NCBI GenBank assembly: GCA_016841945.1
Contig: JAENYC010000002.1
Location: 36,275 to 100,274, forward strand
DNA: 64,000 nt
Reading direction: 5' to 3'
From: Haloplasma contractile
Lineage (GTDB): Bacteria > Bacillota_I > Bacilli_A > Haloplasmatales > Haloplasmataceae
Both the position numbers and the translations under genes were made by a program. This document shows, piece by piece, positions 8,375 to 16,789 of the stretch. Every line of letters starts with the position of its first letter. Positions within the stretch are counted from its first letter, which is position 1. The notes below the pieces were generated by a model, which was given only the letters and a program-made list of their open reading frames with translations, did no database searches and was not told where the DNA came from.

Positions 8375-9304
8375 TTAGTTAGAGTCCCATAACGTCGTTT
8401 TATAAATGATTTTGGTTTTAATACCAATATTATAATCACCAAAACCTTTTCCAAAAATAGTTAATCCTCCAATATTTTCAGCATCATCTGGAACAGATAA
8501 TTGGAGTGAAATTTCTGATTTATGTGTTATATCAAGGTCATCAATTGTGACATCAGAGAGCATGATCCCATCTAAAAATGTTCCTTCCTTATTCAAGACT
8601 AACATTTTTAATCGACCATATTGTCCGAAATTTTGGAACCACCATCGTGGTGTAATGTGACCAGTTCTATCAAAAAATTCACCTGGTGAAGTCCAGTAGC
8701 CAAGAAGTTTATCATTGATTGTAAAATGAATATCTGATGGATAGTGCTCCACAGAACCAGGGGCTTCCGATGATATTTCCAATGATATTTGTAATTCTAT
8801 TGGTTCTTCATTAGCTCTTAGAAGGTTTGGTATTTTGTATTCGACAAATCCACGTGCAAACCATAAGATATTTGCTTTAAAACGTTCTGGATAAGAAAAA
8901 TATTTAGGATCATCGATATCACCAATCATCGATTCAATGGTAGATAATCCACAGGTTGGATGAACTAAGTAATTAGAATATTGACCTGCATCTAATTCAA
9001 TATCATGTGATAGCTCCTTTTGTTTTTCTGGGATTAAGTCAATCAAAATTTTATCTTCATTTAAGCGGCACATTTTTTGTGAACCACGTTTACCTGTAAC
9101 AAGTTTTATATTTACTAAACCACAATCAACAAGTTTTCTCATATGAGCTGTAACAGCTCCGTTTGATAAATTAACAGCTTTTGCTATATCATCCATTTTC
9201 ATTTCGTAATTCTTATATAATAGATTTAAAATTTCTAATCTTATTTCAGAATCTAAAGATTTAAATATTGGCAAACCTTCTTGTAAGTTTTTAATATGAA
9301 TCAT
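8375..9304 (-). CDS. ArsR-like winged-helix regulator, probable control of the arabinose island
   Basis: A 309-residue protein. Residues 10-85 are an ArsR-type winged helix: FKSLDSEIRLEILNLLYKN, then MDDIAKAVNLSNGAVTAHMRKL as the recognition helix. The remaining 200 or so residues are beta-rich with many aromatic residues (for example PRWWFQNFGQYGRLKML) and look like a ligand-binding beta-sandwich; no metal-binding ArsR motif is present. Reverse-strand RBS GAAAGG precedes the ATG. It is divergent from the arabinofuranosidase operon across 290 bases, which makes it the natural candidate repressor or activator of that operon. It resembles the COG4189 group; ligand unknown, arabinose or an arabino-oligosaccharide is inference. 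Confidence 0.7.
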   Translation of the reverse strand: MIHIKNLQEGLPIFKSLDSEIRLEILNLLYKNYEMKMDDIAKAVNLSNGAVTAHMRKLVDCGLVNIKLVTGKRGSQKMCRLNEDKILIDLIPEKQKELSHDIELDAGQYSNYLVHPTCGLSTIESMIGDIDDPKYFSYPERFKANILWFARGFVEYKIPNLLRANEEPIELQISLEISSEAPGSVEHYPSDIHFTINDKLLGYWTSPGEFFDRTGHITPRWWFQNFGQYGRLKMLVLNKEGTFLDGIMLSDVTIDDLDITHKSEISLQLSVPDDAENIGGLTIFGKGFGDYNIGIKTKIIYKTTLWDSN

Positions 9305-9514
9305 CTTTATATATCCTTTCTCGTATATATTTCTTTACTATTATTATATCAAATATATATTTAAAAACAATTTTTTCCTAAAAAAGATGGAAATAATTAC
9401 TATGCTTTTTTTATTTTAGATAGATTTTCATAATGGTACAATTACCATATAAAATAGTTAATAAAACTTATAGTTTTATATTTATCTAAAATAATTAATA
9501 TTAACCTAAATTAG

Positions 9515-9543
9515 TTGACATTGAATTAAAAAGGTTATATAAT
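9515..9543 (+). promoter_or_regulatory. Consensus promoter of the arabinose island
   Basis: TTGACA (9515-9520), exactly 17 bases, TATAAT (9538-9543): a textbook sigma-A promoter about 50 bases before the arabinofuranosidase start. The region 9305-9514 upstream contains several AT-rich repeats (CTAAAATAATTAATATTAA; AAATATATATTT) that could hold operators and the opposite promoter (TTGTTT/TATAAT on the minus strand around 9370-9343). Confidence 0.8.
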
Positions 9544-9594
9544 TGTGTAAACGATAACATAGTGTTATTAAATAAAGAAGTGGGTGAAAGAAGT

Positions 9595-11118
9595 ATGAAA
9601 AAAGCAAAAATCGTATTAAATAAAGACTATACAATTGGTAAGATTGAAGAAAATGTATGGGGCTCATTTATTGAACATATGGGAAGAGCCATATACACAG
9701 GGATATATGAACCAGAACATGAACTATCTGATGAACAAGGATTTAGAAAAGATGTTATGGAGTTAGTTAAAGAATTGGATGTGCCTCTTATACGTTATCC
9801 AGGAGGTAATTTTGTTTCTGGTTATGATTGGAAAGATGGGATTGGTCCAAAGGAAAAACGAAAACATATAGCAGATTTAGCATGGCGACAAATTGAATCC
9901 AATGAAGTGGGTTTACATGAATTTTATGATTGGTCAAAAAAGGTAAATTCTAATGTAATGCAAACAGTTAATTTAGGAACTGGCACTCCTAAAGAGGCTG
10001 GTGAAATGGTTGAATACTGTAACTTTAAAGAAGGCACATATTGGTCAGATTTACGAGCTAAAAATGGTAAAAAAGAACCCTTTAATTTTGAGTACTGGTG
10101 TTTAGGCAATGAAATGGATGGGCCTTGGCAAATATGCGCATTAACAGCAGATGAATATGGAAGAAAAGCAACAGAGGCAGCAAAAATAATGAAATGGGTA
10201 GACCCGTCAATCAAATTAATTGCGGCTGGAAGTAGTGCACCATTTTTACCAACTTATCCAGAATGGGATCGTATCATTCTTGAGCACCTTTATGATCACG
10301 TAGACTATTTGTCATTACATCGATATTACGAATATGGTGAGGATAAGAATTTAAATAATTTCTTAGCAAGTTTTGTTGATTTAGATCGATTTATAAAAAC
10401 ACTAGTATCAACAGTCAATTATGTTAAAGCAAAAAAAAGAAGTAATAAACAAGTTTATTTATCTTTAGATGAATGGAATGTTTGGCATACAAAACAAGAT
10501 GAAGTGGCTGAGGATAGATGGAAGATTGGAGCAAGAAGAGTTGAAAATAATTTTGATTTTATCGATTCAATCGTTCTAGCAGGTTTAATATGTACCATAA
10601 TTAACAACGCAGATTTTGTTAAGATGGCTTCTTTAGCTCAACTAGTAAATGTAATAGCTCCTATTTTAACAGAACCTAATGGTAAAGCAATACGTCAAAC
10701 TACTTATTATCCATATAAGTTGGCTAGGTATTATGCGAAGGGTATGGCATTGAATGTTTCAGATCACGTTCCAAACATCATGACAAAATATGGAAAAACA
10801 CCACTTGTTCAAAGCGCTGCAACATATGACAATGAAACAAATGAAGTATCATTATTTTTGGTTAATATTGACACAGAAGAAGATATTGAAACAACAATTA
10901 ATATGCAAGGATTTAACCAAGCTAGAATTGAAGAATTTATATTATTAGACCATGAAAATAAAAATAGTAAAAATACATTTAAAGATGATGGGGTAGTGAA
11001 ACCAAGGAATGTAAAGGTAGAAAGAAAGATGAGTGATGAATGGACTATTACCTTACCGAAATTATCTTTTTCGACACTTACCTTTAAATTAGAAAATGAT
11101 ACGAAAAAAGGAGTGTAA
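9595..11118 (+). CDS. abfA: Alpha-L-arabinofuranosidase, GH51
   Basis: A 507-residue cytosolic enzyme that releases terminal L-arabinofuranose from arabino-oligosaccharides. Landmarks of GH51 are NVWGSFIEHMGRAIYTGIYEP near the start, LIRYPGGNFVSGYDWKDGIGP, the acid/base Glu in CLGNEMDGPWQ, the nucleophile Glu in LSLDEWNVWH, and a C-terminal beta-sandwich. Length equals the family norm. No signal peptide, so substrate is imported first by the downstream ABC system. The ATG at 9595 is preferred over a GTG at 9562 because the family starts just before the K-A-K-I-V strand. First gene of the island, closest to the consensus promoter. Confidence 0.93.
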   Translation: MKKAKIVLNKDYTIGKIEENVWGSFIEHMGRAIYTGIYEPEHELSDEQGFRKDVMELVKELDVPLIRYPGGNFVSGYDWKDGIGPKEKRKHIADLAWRQIESNEVGLHEFYDWSKKVNSNVMQTVNLGTGTPKEAGEMVEYCNFKEGTYWSDLRAKNGKKEPFNFEYWCLGNEMDGPWQICALTADEYGRKATEAAKIMKWVDPSIKLIAAGSSAPFLPTYPEWDRIILEHLYDHVDYLSLHRYYEYGEDKNLNNFLASFVDLDRFIKTLVSTVNYVKAKKRSNKQVYLSLDEWNVWHTKQDEVAEDRWKIGARRVENNFDFIDSIVLAGLICTIINNADFVKMASLAQLVNVIAPILTEPNGKAIRQTTYYPYKLARYYAKGMALNVSDHVPNIMTKYGKTPLVQSAATYDNETNEVSLFLVNIDTEEDIETTINMQGFNQARIEEFILLDHENKNSKNTFKDDGVVKPRNVKVERKMSDEWTITLPKLSFSTLTFKLENDTKKGV

Positions 11119-11122
11119 TATT

Positions 11123-12466
11123 GTGAAAAAATATTTAAGACGAGTTTATAGTATTTTAATATTGGTTTTAACAATGACAACATTATTAGCATGTGGTAAA
11201 AGTGATGGTGATAAAACAGTAATACGATTGGCTCACTGGGATGCATCAGGTTCTATTGAGAAAGTCGTTGTTGAACAAGTCGTTAAGAAATTTGAGGAGT
11301 ATCATCCTGAGGTAGAAGTAGAAGTAGATATTATTTCAGATTACGAAACACAGATGCCAAGAATAATTGCATCTGGAAGGGTACATGATGTGTTCTTAGT
11401 ACCTGACGGAAATTTTGGTCAATGGGTTAAAACAGGTGGATTGCTAAATTTAACAGAATATATTAACAATAGTGAAGAATTTGAAATTGAAAATGTCTAT
11501 TCAACTGCTGTCGATCGTTATCGATGGAATGGAAAAATCATGGGGACAGGTGATATCTATGCTCTGCCTAAAGATATTGGTCCTCAAGTAATGTACTATA
11601 ATAAAGATTTATTTGATGAATTTGGTGTTTCTTATCCACCCAAAGATGAACCAATGGATATTTATGATGCATTAGAAATGTGGAAGGAATTCGGTGATGT
11701 TCATTCAGATGGCTCTTTAGGTGATGATCATATCTATGGTGTACCTCAAATGACACCTGAAGGATTAGTTTGGAGTAATGGTGGAGATTTCTTAAATGAA
11801 ACAAGGACTGAAGCAACCGTTAATACAACCTCTGTTATTGAAGCATATCAATTTTTAGCTAATGCGGTAAATACTCATAAAATTATACCATCTGGTACAG
11901 CTTCTGCAGGAACAAATCCTAAAAGTATGTTTGTTACACAACGAGCAGCGACGTTAATAGATGGTAGATGGTCAGTTGCAACCTTTAGAAATATTAAGGA
12001 TTTTGATTGGGATATCGCCCCTGTACCTTCATTTAGTGATTATCCATGGAAAAATGCATGGTCGGGTTCTGTTGGTTATGCAGTATTTAAAAATACAAAC
12101 CATCCAGATTTAGCCTACAAACTTGTTGAATTCTTTGCTTCAAAAGAAGGACAACGTATTATGGCTAGTACAGGTTTTAGCATTCCTCTATATAATGATC
12201 AAGAAACAGTTAACGCATTTTTAGAAAGTGAACAAGGTAAAAAACCAGAAAATGTTGAAGTATTTTTATTATCAGCGCAAAACCAACCAGCAGGTATTTG
12301 GCAGTATCTACCTGGAACAAGATGGAAAACAACCCTTGATACTGAGTCATCTGTTTTATTTAGTGAAGATGAAGAACGACGTAAAACCGCAAGTGAATTT
12401 TTAAATGATATAAATGATGATCTAACAGATATTATAAGAACAGATTTCCCAGAATTGTTTAATTAA
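11123..12466 (+). CDS. Sugar ABC transporter substrate-binding lipoprotein
   Basis: A 447-residue family-1 solute-binding protein. Signal peptide with lipobox LLAC, then IRLAHWDASGS and a two-lobe binding fold typical of maltose/arabino-oligosaccharide binders (GGDFLNE, PSFSDYPWKNAWSGSVGYAVFKNTNHP, WQYLPGTRWKTTL). The GTG at 11123 follows AAAGGAGTG and gives a proper basic N-terminus (MKKYLRR); the codons upstream of it overlap the preceding gene. Four bases after the arabinofuranosidase stop. Context points to arabinose oligomers as ligand. Confidence 0.88.
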   Translation: MKKYLRRVYSILILVLTMTTLLACGKSDGDKTVIRLAHWDASGSIEKVVVEQVVKKFEEYHPEVEVEVDIISDYETQMPRIIASGRVHDVFLVPDGNFGQWVKTGGLLNLTEYINNSEEFEIENVYSTAVDRYRWNGKIMGTGDIYALPKDIGPQVMYYNKDLFDEFGVSYPPKDEPMDIYDALEMWKEFGDVHSDGSLGDDHIYGVPQMTPEGLVWSNGGDFLNETRTEATVNTTSVIEAYQFLANAVNTHKIIPSGTASAGTNPKSMFVTQRAATLIDGRWSVATFRNIKDFDWDIAPVPSFSDYPWKNAWSGSVGYAVFKNTNHPDLAYKLVEFFASKEGQRIMASTGFSIPLYNDQETVNAFLESEQGKKPENVEVFLLSAQNQPAGIWQYLPGTRWKTTLDTESSVLFSEDEERRKTASEFLNDINDDLTDIIRTDFPELFN

Positions 12467-12497
12467 TAATATTATACAGAATAAAGGGGGCGATAGT

Positions 12498-13424
12498 ATG
12501 AAATCTATAGTAAACAAAATCATTGGTCGATTCCAATTTAAAAAATACTCAATGAAACGAAATGACACCATTTGGGCTTATATATTTATTGCCCCATTAT
12601 GCATTGGTTTACTACTGTTTTTAGTTTTTCCATTGCTGTATTCAATATATATATCACTGACAAATTATGATTTGTTTAATGCACCAGAATTTATCGGTTT
12701 AGATAATTATTCAAGAATGATATCAAAAGAGTCCGAATTCTTCTTAAGTTTAAGGAACGCATTCATTTATGCTGTTGGTGTCCCTATAGGTATGATTATA
12801 GCACTGATTATAGCCAATATCTTAACAGGTAAAATTAAGGCTAACACAACATTTAGAATCTTTTTCTTCTTACCTACTATTGTATCAGCAGTTATATTAA
12901 CCATTATCTGGAAATGGATGTATGACTATAATATGGGATTAATAAATGAAATAATAAAGATATTTGGATTTGAACCTATAAAATGGTTTTCAGAAAAAAA
13001 TGCGATGAAATCAATGATAATTATGGGGATTTGGGGTGGACTTGGAATTAGTATTTTACTTTATATTGCAGCAATAAAAAGTGTGCCAAAAGCTTTATAT
13101 GAAGCAGCTAAAGTTGATGGGGCAAATGCATTCCAACAATTGCGTTATATAACATTCCCTGCTGTCTCTCCAATATCCTTTTATATATTAGTCACAGGAT
13201 TAATAGGTGCGCTCCAAGAGTTTGCAAGGTTTCAGGTGATGACCAATGGAATTCCAAAGAATACCTTAACTCCAGTATTGCTTATATATAAGTATGCTGG
13301 AGGAGAGTATGGTGGGTTTTACGGATATGCAGCTGCATTAGCAGTTGTTTTAGGAGTGATTATTATGCTCATTACTGCAATTAACTTCATGCTCTCTAGA
13401 TTCTGGGTTTACTATGAGAAGTAA
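12498..13424 (+). CDS. Sugar ABC transporter permease, MalF/UgpA type
   Basis: A 308-residue inner-membrane protein with six predicted transmembrane helices. It carries the conserved EAA loop (ALYEAAKVDGANAFQQLRYITFP) that contacts the ATPase. Strong RBS AAAGGGGGCG before the ATG. It pairs with the next gene to form the heterodimeric channel for the preceding binding protein. No ATPase gene is in this island, so a shared MsmX-type ATPase encoded elsewhere is expected. Confidence 0.9.
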   Translation: MKSIVNKIIGRFQFKKYSMKRNDTIWAYIFIAPLCIGLLLFLVFPLLYSIYISLTNYDLFNAPEFIGLDNYSRMISKESEFFLSLRNAFIYAVGVPIGMIIALIIANILTGKIKANTTFRIFFFLPTIVSAVILTIIWKWMYDYNMGLINEIIKIFGFEPIKWFSEKNAMKSMIIMGIWGGLGISILLYIAAIKSVPKALYEAAKVDGANAFQQLRYITFPAVSPISFYILVTGLIGALQEFARFQVMTNGIPKNTLTPVLLIYKYAGGEYGGFYGYAAALAVVLGVIIMLITAINFMLSRFWVYYEK

Positions 13425-13435
13425 AGGAGGTTGTC

Positions 13436-14284
13436 ATGATATATAAAGAGTTTAAAAACAAAAAAAGAATGGTTTATAAAGTGTTTGCCTATACATTCTT
13501 ATTACTTGGTTCGATTACTATGTTACTACCATTCATTTATACATTTTTTTCAACATTTAAAGGTCCTGTTGAAATATTTGAATTTAATTGGTTACCAAAA
13601 AATTTCACATTAGAAAATTACAAACGTGTTTTTAAAGAAACAACAATAATTAGAGCATTTTTCAATACAATGTTTTATATCATACCTCCTATTACAGTTG
13701 GAGTACTCACAAGTTCAATGGCAGCCTATGCCTTTGCAAGATTGGATTTTCGTGGAAAGAATACAATCTTCTTTATGATGATATCAACAATGGTCATACC
13801 TGCTATTAGTATTTTGATTCCCTCTTACATCTTGTTTGTAAATTTTTATGGGTGGGGTGGCACACCATTACCACTTATTATTCCAGGAATGTTCGGTGCT
13901 GTTTTAACAACATTTTATTTAAGACAATTTATGAAGGCCCTACCAGTTGAACTAGAGGAAGCCGCATTAATTGATGGAATGAGTCGAGGTGGTATATTTT
14001 TCAAAATAATTCTTCCTTTATCAAAACCTGCTTTAGTCACACAAGTTATTTTATCTTTTAATGGGGCGTATAATGATTATCTAGGACCACTTATGTATGT
14101 TGGAACTGATAGAGATTTATATACTGTTCAATTGGTCATTGCTAGTTTAAATACCCCATTACATCAAGAATATAATATGTTAATTACCGCAAGTATCATT
14201 GCTGTTATTCCAACATTAATTCTTTTCATATTTGCACAGAGATATTTTGTTGAAGGTATCGCGTTTTCAGGAATGAAAGAATAG
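13436..14284 (+). CDS. Sugar ABC transporter permease, MalG/UgpE type
   Basis: A 282-residue, six-helix permease; the EAA loop reads ELEEAALIDGMSRGGIFFKIILP. It ends in the MalG-like tail RYFVEGIAFSGMKE. RBS AAAGGAGGT is ideal. Eleven bases after the partner permease and 18 before the next gene's ATG, so the transporter is one transcript. It forms the second half of the membrane channel. Confidence 0.9.
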   Translation: MIYKEFKNKKRMVYKVFAYTFLLLGSITMLLPFIYTFFSTFKGPVEIFEFNWLPKNFTLENYKRVFKETTIIRAFFNTMFYIIPPITVGVLTSSMAAYAFARLDFRGKNTIFFMMISTMVIPAISILIPSYILFVNFYGWGGTPLPLIIPGMFGAVLTTFYLRQFMKALPVELEEAALIDGMSRGGIFFKIILPLSKPALVTQVILSFNGAYNDYLGPLMYVGTDRDLYTVQLVIASLNTPLHQEYNMLITASIIAVIPTLILFIFAQRYFVEGIAFSGMKE

Positions 14285-14302
14285 AAGGAGTTGTTTGTAC
14301 TC

Positions 14303-16771
14303 ATGAAGAAAATTTTAATTATAAACCTTGTTTTTCTAATGATTTTATTATTACAAGCCTGTGGTAAAAATGAAGTTACTTTAAATAAAGATACTCAAAA
14401 AACAATTGATGAACTTCCAAAGGCTCCAGTCAATACATTAATTAGCTTAAACAATGGTACCAAAAGTATGGTATTTGAACATTTTCGATTAGATTTTATT
14501 AAAAATGAAGATGAAACATATCGTCTTCAACTTGTTAATCTAGAAACATTAGCAAATTCAACAGAAGATAGTCAAATTGAACAGGTTCATCAAAGTCCTG
14601 CAAACGAAAAATCAATCGCATTTTATCAAGAACAACCAGCGATTGTATATGTTAAACCCTATGCTGATGAAAATGATCCTTTAAATTTTAATGTTAAGGA
14701 AGAACCTGTCGCAGAAGCATATGAAACACTTGAAAAAAGGAATTATGGTTATATGGCATCAAGTATAGTAAAATCAAGCAATGGTAGTGAATTTAGAGTT
14801 CAAGACCATTATTACATTGCATCTAATAAAGCGATTAATATGTTTAGAGTGGTACAAGTATTAAAGGTAAGTAAGAAAGATGAGGGTTTCGCAAGCCGGG
14901 TGTCATTTTTTGCAAAAGGTAATAATCGATCAATGCACGACTTTGATTACTTCGCTCCTGCTGTATGGTATAAAGATGATAATGATGTTGTAAGTGGCGC
15001 TATTGCTGATAGTTACCGTACCCATGCTATCCATATTAAAGAAACAAGATTGGGCTTACCACTTATGATGATGAGGGATAAAACATCTCAAAACCTTATC
15101 TCAATTTCACATTATCGTCCAGATATTAGTACAGATATACTTGAAAATGGGGCGAAAACATGGGAGGTAGGAGAAGGTTTTCAATATGGGGCATTGGGGA
15201 TCACAAAGAATCCGAATCCACAAATTGATTTTGTGTATCCTGCTACTGAAGAACCAATCAGTTATTTAACTCAAGGCGGTTCTTATATAAAAAGAAGTCA
15301 TCCAATTAATAAGGGTTTTTCACATAGTTATCATTTATCAATCCGAATTGATAATACAGATGATTACAATGAAGCTATGATTAATACGTGGAAAGCACAT
15401 TTTCAATTAGAAAATCCGGAAATCGCTGAAGTCGATGTTGATACAGTTTATGAAGTTATATTAGAAGATTTTAAATTGTTTACTGATAGCTATGATACCA
15501 ATGGAGATGGAACCATGGATGCAATTGGTATGCCATGGGAAATCTATATTGAAAATGGTCGATTAGGACCAAAGACATTTCAGATGGGCTTTGTGGGTCA
15601 ACAAATACCAGCGGCCTATCATATGCTTCGTTATGGATTGAATCAAAATGATACGATGAGTAAAGAAAACGGGATTGATATCATTGACTTTTGGGTTGAA
15701 CGTGCGATGACACCATCGGGAATGCCAATGGTATGGTATGATACATGGTCTGATAGTTTTAGGCTGTATCCATCATTCTTACGTATTGCAACTGATGGTA
15801 TGGAAGGTGTTTTGGATGGATATAGAGTTGCACAAGCATATAACATTAACAAATCTGAATGGTTAGAGGCTGTTAAGAACTATGCTGATTTCTTAGTTGA
15901 AAATCAAAATGATAATGGATCATTTTATAGGGCTTATGATTGGAATGGTAACTTATTTGTAAGTGGAGCAAATGGTATACCGGGTGATCAAAATACTCAA
16001 GCCTCTAGTGAGAAAAACACTGCGATACCAGTTCGCTTTTTAATTAAGATGTATGAGTTAACAAGTGATGAAAGGTACAAAGAAACGGCACTTAAGGCAG
16101 GAAATTATGTCTATAATGAACTATATCCAACAGGGAAATATGTTGGGGGAACACCTGATAATCCAAATACAGTCGATAAAGAAGCAGGCGTTTATGCAAT
16201 GTATGCTTACAATGCATTATATGCGTTAACCAAAAAAGATAAATGGTTAGAAGCTGCTGAGCAAGCTGCCATATTTACACTATCATGGACGTATTGTTAT
16301 GGATTCCCTGTTTATAATCCACAGGATTTACTTGCTGGAAAAGTATTTGAAGAGCCAAAAACAGATGGTTTGAGCATCATTGCAACAGGGCATAGTGGTG
16401 CAGATAACTTTAATGCCTATATTTATTATGAATTATTTAAGTTATATGTTTATACAGGTGATTTGTTTTATTACGATTCAGCTTTATTTATTCAAAATAA
16501 TACAAAAAAAACAATGAATTGGAATGAACAACTAGGTTATAAATATAAGAGTTTGATTGCAGAGGCTACAAACTTCGCTGATTTTGTATTTAGAAGTGCA
16601 AATAATGGCGTATGGTTGCCATGGAGTTCAGTCGCTAATATTGAACCGATTGCAAATATGGATCAAACTTTTAATGAAACAGATGTTAAAGAATTAAAAG
16701 GAGTATCCCTTAATGAACTAAGATCAATGTTAGATGCGTATGGTGTTGGAGGAAAACCATATCAAAAATAA
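14303..16771 (+). CDS. Exported lipoprotein with six-hairpin-glycosidase-like C-terminal half; family not recognised
   Basis: An 822-residue lipoprotein (lipobox LLQAC). Residues about 40-370 look like a beta-sandwich; residues about 395-740 contain repeated helix pairs such as IPVRFLIKMYELTSDERYKETALKAGNYV and YAMYAYNALYALTKKDKWLEAAEQAA, the pattern of an (alpha/alpha)6 barrel as in GH127-type and related enzymes. A DTNGDGTMD loop near residue 400 looks like a Ca-binding site. Sitting between the arabinose transporter and araBDA, an extracellular arabinosidase or arabinan-degrading role is likely but inferred. The ATG at 14303 is chosen over the TTG at 14291, which abuts the GGAG. I cannot assign a GH family. 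Confidence 0.6.
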   Translation: MKKILIINLVFLMILLLQACGKNEVTLNKDTQKTIDELPKAPVNTLISLNNGTKSMVFEHFRLDFIKNEDETYRLQLVNLETLANSTEDSQIEQVHQSPANEKSIAFYQEQPAIVYVKPYADENDPLNFNVKEEPVAEAYETLEKRNYGYMASSIVKSSNGSEFRVQDHYYIASNKAINMFRVVQVLKVSKKDEGFASRVSFFAKGNNRSMHDFDYFAPAVWYKDDNDVVSGAIADSYRTHAIHIKETRLGLPLMMMRDKTSQNLISISHYRPDISTDILENGAKTWEVGEGFQYGALGITKNPNPQIDFVYPATEEPISYLTQGGSYIKRSHPINKGFSHSYHLSIRIDNTDDYNEAMINTWKAHFQLENPEIAEVDVDTVYEVILEDFKLFTDSYDTNGDGTMDAIGMPWEIYIENGRLGPKTFQMGFVGQQIPAAYHMLRYGLNQNDTMSKENGIDIIDFWVERAMTPSGMPMVWYDTWSDSFRLYPSFLRIATDGMEGVLDGYRVAQAYNINKSEWLEAVKNYADFLVENQNDNGSFYRAYDWNGNLFVSGANGIPGDQNTQASSEKNTAIPVRFLIKMYELTSDERYKETALKAGNYVYNELYPTGKYVGGTPDNPNTVDKEAGVYAMYAYNALYALTKKDKWLEAAEQAAIFTLSWTYCYGFPVYNPQDLLAGKVFEEPKTDGLSIIATGHSGADNFNAYIYYELFKLYVYTGDLFYYDSALFIQNNTKKTMNWNEQLGYKYKSLIAEATNFADFVFRSANNGVWLPWSSVANIEPIANMDQTFNETDVKELKGVSLNELRSMLDAYGVGGKPYQK

Positions 16772-16789
16772 AAAAAGGAGTGAATTTGT

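Noticed and set aside
8187..8378. 63-codon plus-strand frame
   Set aside because: No RBS, reads through a perfect terminator hairpin and overlaps the end of the minus-strand regulator; composition is low-complexity Phe/Lys.
10809..11246. 145-codon minus-strand frame across the abfA/binding-protein junction
   Set aside because: Antisense to two well-supported genes; the protein is low-complexity and lacks an RBS.
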